Assembly (NCBI RefSeq): GCF_004361695.1
Contig: NZ_SNVW01000006.1
Span: forward strand, 1-64,000
Direction: 5' to 3'
DNA from: Curtobacterium flaccumfaciens
GTDB lineage: Bacteria > Actinomycetota > Actinomycetes > Actinomycetales > Microbacteriaceae
Length of the DNA: 64,000 nt
Notes under the pieces: generated by a model
Told to the model about the DNA's origin: nothing
What the model saw: the letters and a program-made list of their open reading frames with translations, nothing else
Database searches by the model: none
Translations under genes and position numbers: made by a program
Shown here: positions 61,110 through 64,000 of the stretch, piece after piece
How the letters are laid out: each line of letters begins with the position of its first letter
Numbering within the stretch: position 1 is the first letter of the stretch

Positions 61110-62927
61110 TCAGGACTCCTCGGCGACCTCCTCGATCGTCAGCGCGGCCTGGATGAGCGCCAGGTGCGACAGCCCCTGCGGCAGGTTGCCCATGAACGAG
61201 CCGTCCTCGCTGATCATCTCGCTGAACAGGCCGACGTCGTTCCCCTGCGCGACCGCGTCGTCCATCAGGGTGCGGGCGTCGTCCACCCGACCGACGCACG
61301 CCATGGCGGCGGCGAGCCAGAACGAGCACGCGACGAACGGCGACTCCTCGTCCTCGATGCCCGAGTAGCGGTACACGAGCGGGCCGCGCTGCAGCTGCTC
61401 CTCGACCGCCCGGATGGTGGACTGCATCCGGGGGCCCCGGTCGAACGCGCTCATCGCGTGCAGGAGGATCGACGTGTCCAGCGCGTCGGACCCCGGGTAC
61501 ATCACGTAGTGCCCGCGCTCCTCGTCCCAGCCGTTCTCGGCCACCCACTGCTCGATGAGCTCGCGGTTCTCGACCCACTTGTCGCGGGGTCCGTCGATCA
61601 TGCCGGCGTCGTGCAGCTCGACCGCAGCGTCGAGCGCCTGCCAGCAGCCGATCTTGCTCGACACGTAGTGCTGCGTGTCCTCGAGCTCCCACATGCCCGA
61701 GTCCGCTTCCTCCCACCGGTGGCAGGCGTCGTCGGCGAGCTCCTGCAGCACGGCGGCGGTCTTCCGGTCGAGGACGTTGCCGGCGCGGACGTACTGCCGC
61801 AGGATCTCGAACACGTCGCCCCAGACGCCGAGCTGCAGCTGGTCGCCGGCGCGGTTCCCGATCGTCACCGGGCCGATGCCGTTCCAGCCCGGGACGTCCC
61901 GTTCCTCGACGCCGTCGCTCTTGGAGCCGTCCAGCTCGTAGAAGATCGGCATGTCCTCGTCGTGCTCGGCGATGGTGCGCATCACCCAGGACACCGCGGC
62001 GTGTGTCTCCTCGCGCAGCCCGAACCGGGCGAGCGCGTGCACCGTGTACGACAGGTCGCGCACCCAGGCGAACCGGTAGTCCCAGTTCTTGCCGCCCGTC
62101 CGGTCCTCGGGCAGGCTCGTCGTCGGCGCCGCCGCGATCGCCCCGGTGGGCGAGTAGATGAGCAGCTTCAGGGCGAGCGCGCTCCGCTGCACGGCGTCCG
62201 ACCAGGGGCCGTCGTACGAGAACTCCTCGGACCAGGTGGCCCAGTTCGCGATCGTGCGATCAATCGCGGCGAGTGCGCTCTCCGGCCGCGGCATGAAGAT
62301 CGGTTCGTCGTGGGTCCCGACGATCGTCAGGATGTGCTTCGAGCCCTCGGTGGTGCGGTACCGCCCGGAGAACCTCGGGCCGTCGTCGTGCACCGGCTCG
62401 AACCCCTGCTCGACGATCGCGATCGTGATGCCGTCGATGCCGATCACCGCGCCGTTCGCGGTGTCGAGGCGCTTCGGTTCGGCGGTCTGCAGCAGGGTGC
62501 CGGGGATCACCGCCCACTCCATCTCGACGGTGCCCCGGACGCCCTGGACGCACCGGGCGACCTCGGCCCACGGCAGGCGGCCGGCGACGCCGGTGACCAT
62601 CGCGTCCGTCACGGTGGCTGCACCGTCGGGTGTCGTCCAGGTCGTGACGAGCACGTTCGTCCCGGGCATGTAGGTGCGGGATGCCTCGGCCCGCGGGTCG
62701 ACCGGCCGGAGTGCGACGTGGCCGCCGTGCTCGGCGTCGACGATGCTCGCGAACACCGGCGGCGAGTCCATCGACGGGATCGGCAGCCAGTCGATCCGGC
62801 CGTCCAGCGCGATGAGGGCGACCGTGCGCCCGTCCCCGATCGCGCCGTAGGAGCGGAGCGGGACGTAGCCGTCGGTGCGCTGCTCGTTCTCGGTCGCGTC
62901 GGGGGTGTCTCGGGTCCGTTCGGTCAT
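61110..62927 (-). CDS. GH15-family glycoside hydrolase (glucoamylase or trehalase type)
   Basis: The 605-aa protein matches the actinobacterial GH15 group (trehalase/glucoamylase-like). The N-terminal beta-sandwich starts LRSYGAIGDGRTVALIALDGRIDWLP, and the (alpha/alpha)6 barrel includes NWDYRFAWVRDLSYTVHAL, IFYELDGSK and VACSFWLAAAMACVGRVDDA. In mycobacteria this family includes a cytoplasmic trehalase, so trehalose or a short alpha-glucan is the likely substrate. No signal peptide is present. ATG 62927 starts at the family's usual N-terminus; an upstream ATG (62948) adds only 7 residues. Confidence 0.9.
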   Translation of the reverse strand: MTERTRDTPDATENEQRTDGYVPLRSYGAIGDGRTVALIALDGRIDWLPIPSMDSPPVFASIVDAEHGGHVALRPVDPRAEASRTYMPGTNVLVTTWTTPDGAATVTDAMVTGVAGRLPWAEVARCVQGVRGTVEMEWAVIPGTLLQTAEPKRLDTANGAVIGIDGITIAIVEQGFEPVHDDGPRFSGRYRTTEGSKHILTIVGTHDEPIFMPRPESALAAIDRTIANWATWSEEFSYDGPWSDAVQRSALALKLLIYSPTGAIAAAPTTSLPEDRTGGKNWDYRFAWVRDLSYTVHALARFGLREETHAAVSWVMRTIAEHDEDMPIFYELDGSKSDGVEERDVPGWNGIGPVTIGNRAGDQLQLGVWGDVFEILRQYVRAGNVLDRKTAAVLQELADDACHRWEEADSGMWELEDTQHYVSSKIGCWQALDAAVELHDAGMIDGPRDKWVENRELIEQWVAENGWDEERGHYVMYPGSDALDTSILLHAMSAFDRGPRMQSTIRAVEEQLQRGPLVYRYSGIEDEESPFVACSFWLAAAMACVGRVDDARTLMDDAVAQGNDVGLFSEMISEDGSFMGNLPQGLSHLALIQAALTIEEVAEES

Positions 62928-62993
62928 GCACCCAGCCTGCCCCGGCAACGGGCGCGACCATCAGGCGGACGTACCCCTCGTGGACGACGGACG

Positions 62994-63071
62994 CCGCGCC
63001 TCCCGTCTGTGGAGAACCAGCGACACGCCGGACTGGAGGCGCGTGGCGGGCCCGCGCCGCGCCTCCCGTCC
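62994..63071. repeat. Dispersed palindrome copy plus flanking half-copy
   Basis: CCGCGCCTCCCGTC (62994-63007) is a half-copy. A complete hairpin follows at 63030-63043 and 63058-63071, whose 14-bp arms, GGACTGGAGGCGCG and CGCGCCTCCCGTCC, have one mismatch. Together they make a tandem of the same element in the 210-bp gap between the divergent GH15 and DUF1206 genes. Confidence 0.7.
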
Positions 63072-63136
63072 GACAGGCGGCCGGGACCACGGCCCCCTGC
63101 CGGACACAGCGCGCTCCGTCGGGCACGCTCGATGGG

Positions 63137-63970
63137 GTGAGTGAGCAGGCGGAACAGGCGGCCCGGAAGACCGGACGCGAAGCGAAGCGAGTGGCCGACA
63201 GCCGGTGGTTCGAGCTGACCGCTCGCGGCGGGTTCGTCGGGAGTGGTGTCGTCCACCTGCTCATCGGGTACCTGGCGATCCTGCTCGGTGTCGGCAACGC
63301 GTCGTCGAGCGGGGAGACGGACCAGTCCGGAGCGCTGCAGCAGATCGCGGAGGTCCCCGGCGGTGTCGTGCTGCTCTGGCTCGTCGCGATCGGCACCGCG
63401 GCGCTGACCATCCGACTCGTCGTCGAAGCCGTCGTCGGTGGGCGGACCGACAGCGCCCGGGCCTGGGGCAACCGGTTGAAGAACATCGGCAAGGCCGTGG
63501 TCTACGGGGTGATCGCGTACTCGGCCGCGTCGTACGCCCTCGGCGCCGGCAAGAGCTCGAGCGGGTCGAGCCGGAGTGCGGCGGCGAAGGCGCTCGCGAC
63601 CCCGGGCGGGGTGTTCCTCCTGCTGCTGGTCGCCGCCGTCGCGATCGCGATCGGGATCGGCCTCGTGGTGATCGGCTGCCGGCGCTCGTTCTGGAAGCAG
63701 CTCGTGCGCCCGCCGCAGCAGGTCGAGCGGGTCGTCACCGTGCTCGGGGTCGTCGGCTACGTGCTCAAGGGGATCGCCGTGGTGATCGTCGGCGTGCTCA
63801 TCGCGGTCGCCGGCTTCCGGAGCGACCCCGACCAGGCGACCGGTCTCGACGGGGCGTTCGACGCGCTGCGGAGCATGCCGGGCGGGGTGTTCGTCCTCGT
63901 GGCGATCGGCATCGGGTTCCTGGCCTTCGGCGTCTACAGCTTCTTCCGCGCGCGGTACGCCCGCCTCTGA
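63137..63970 (+). CDS. DUF1206 membrane protein
   Basis: The 277-aa protein has about six membrane helices in three similar pairs, each with the DUF1206 pattern of Gly-rich helices: RGGFVGSGVVHLLIGYLAIL, KNIGKAVVYGVIAYSAASYA and GVVGYVLKGIAVVIVGVLIAV. Each pair includes a GG-V motif such as PGGVVLLWLVAIG or PGGVFVLVAIGIG. The function of DUF1206 is unknown. GTG 63137 is the likely start; the preceding repeat cluster separates it from the GH15 gene. Confidence 0.9.
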   Translation: MSEQAEQAARKTGREAKRVADSRWFELTARGGFVGSGVVHLLIGYLAILLGVGNASSSGETDQSGALQQIAEVPGGVVLLWLVAIGTAALTIRLVVEAVVGGRTDSARAWGNRLKNIGKAVVYGVIAYSAASYALGAGKSSSGSSRSAAAKALATPGGVFLLLLVAAVAIAIGIGLVVIGCRRSFWKQLVRPPQQVERVVTVLGVVGYVLKGIAVVIVGVLIAVAGFRSDPDQATGLDGAFDALRSMPGGVFVLVAIGIGFLAFGVYSFFRARYARL

Positions 63971-64000
63971 GGCCGCCCCGATGCCGCGCACGCGCCTGAG

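Overview
The window is very GC-rich actinobacterial chromosome, with coding third positions almost entirely G or C. The gene set (Ku plus Pol-PE-Lig LigD, actinobacterial GH15, LytR-CpsA-Psr protein, DtxR-type iron box, phosphoketolase) and many promoters of the TANNNT-6/7 nt-start-codon (leaderless) type point to a Microbacteriaceae member. Curtobacterium is my best guess, but that is inference. Genes are packed on both strands. I saw no rRNA, tRNA, CRISPR array, prophage or insertion sequence. The first 128 bases are almost pure G/C homopolymer runs and look like unreliable sequence at a contig end.

Layout. 0.2-6.2 kb: a polysaccharide-use island (IclR regulator, secreted beta-helix glycosidase, FAD oxidoreductase with a discoidin-like tail) divergent from an MHS-family transporter, with a candidate IclR operator between them. 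6.3-12.1 kb: LCP cell-wall ligase, TetR, ECF sigma factor, EEP phosphodiesterase, a secreted protein with an internal 30-bp repeat, a 57-bp tandem repeat and an SDR. 12.2-16.6 kb: siderophore ABC importer (fused double permease, lipoprotein, ATPase) behind a DtxR-type box. 16.7-24.4 kb: TetR, ThrE exporter, OsmC/zinc dehydrogenase divergon, gamma-glutamyltransferase and a lectin/M23 secreted protein. 24.7-28.7 kb: ArsR-SRPBCC operon, a hairpin-rich intergenic block ahead of an orphan HsdR-N nuclease, TauE and an AlkD-like protein.

28.8-35.9 kb: small metabolic and hypothetical genes, including a zinc dehydrogenase coupled to an NAD epimerase, SHOCT, DUF6314-like, pentapeptide-repeat, and a thioredoxin-reductase-like flavoprotein divergent from an XRE-cupin regulator. 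35.9-41.5 kb: glycosyltransferase, MarR/MBL pair, HAD, GNAT, and a TetR-DHA2 efflux operon. 41.6-46.2 kb: LacI regulator and a nucleoside hydrolase-MFS-ribokinase salvage operon with tandem LacI operators. 46.2-52.4 kb: Ppx/GppA, a monooxygenase-like membrane protein, and the NHEJ locus (Ku divergent from SDR-ligD). 52.5-54.3 kb: a 51-aa protein, then an ECF sigma factor (apparently CTG start) coupled to two Asp23/Gls24-like genes. 54.3-64 kb: TIM-barrel isomerase, FAA hydrolase, phosphoketolase, secreted protein, DUF1992, GH15 and DUF1206.

Across the window a family of long perfect or near-perfect palindromes built on the arm GGAGGCGCGG/CCGCGCCTCC recurs, both as complete hairpins at gene ends and as half-elements. 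Some half-elements lie inside coding sequence, including the Ku tail and the LigD linker. A second hairpin family, built on AGCGACAG-TCACGCG, occurs twice. These repeats, the sigma/Asp23 module and the HsdR-N locus with its structured upstream region are the most interesting unexplained items.
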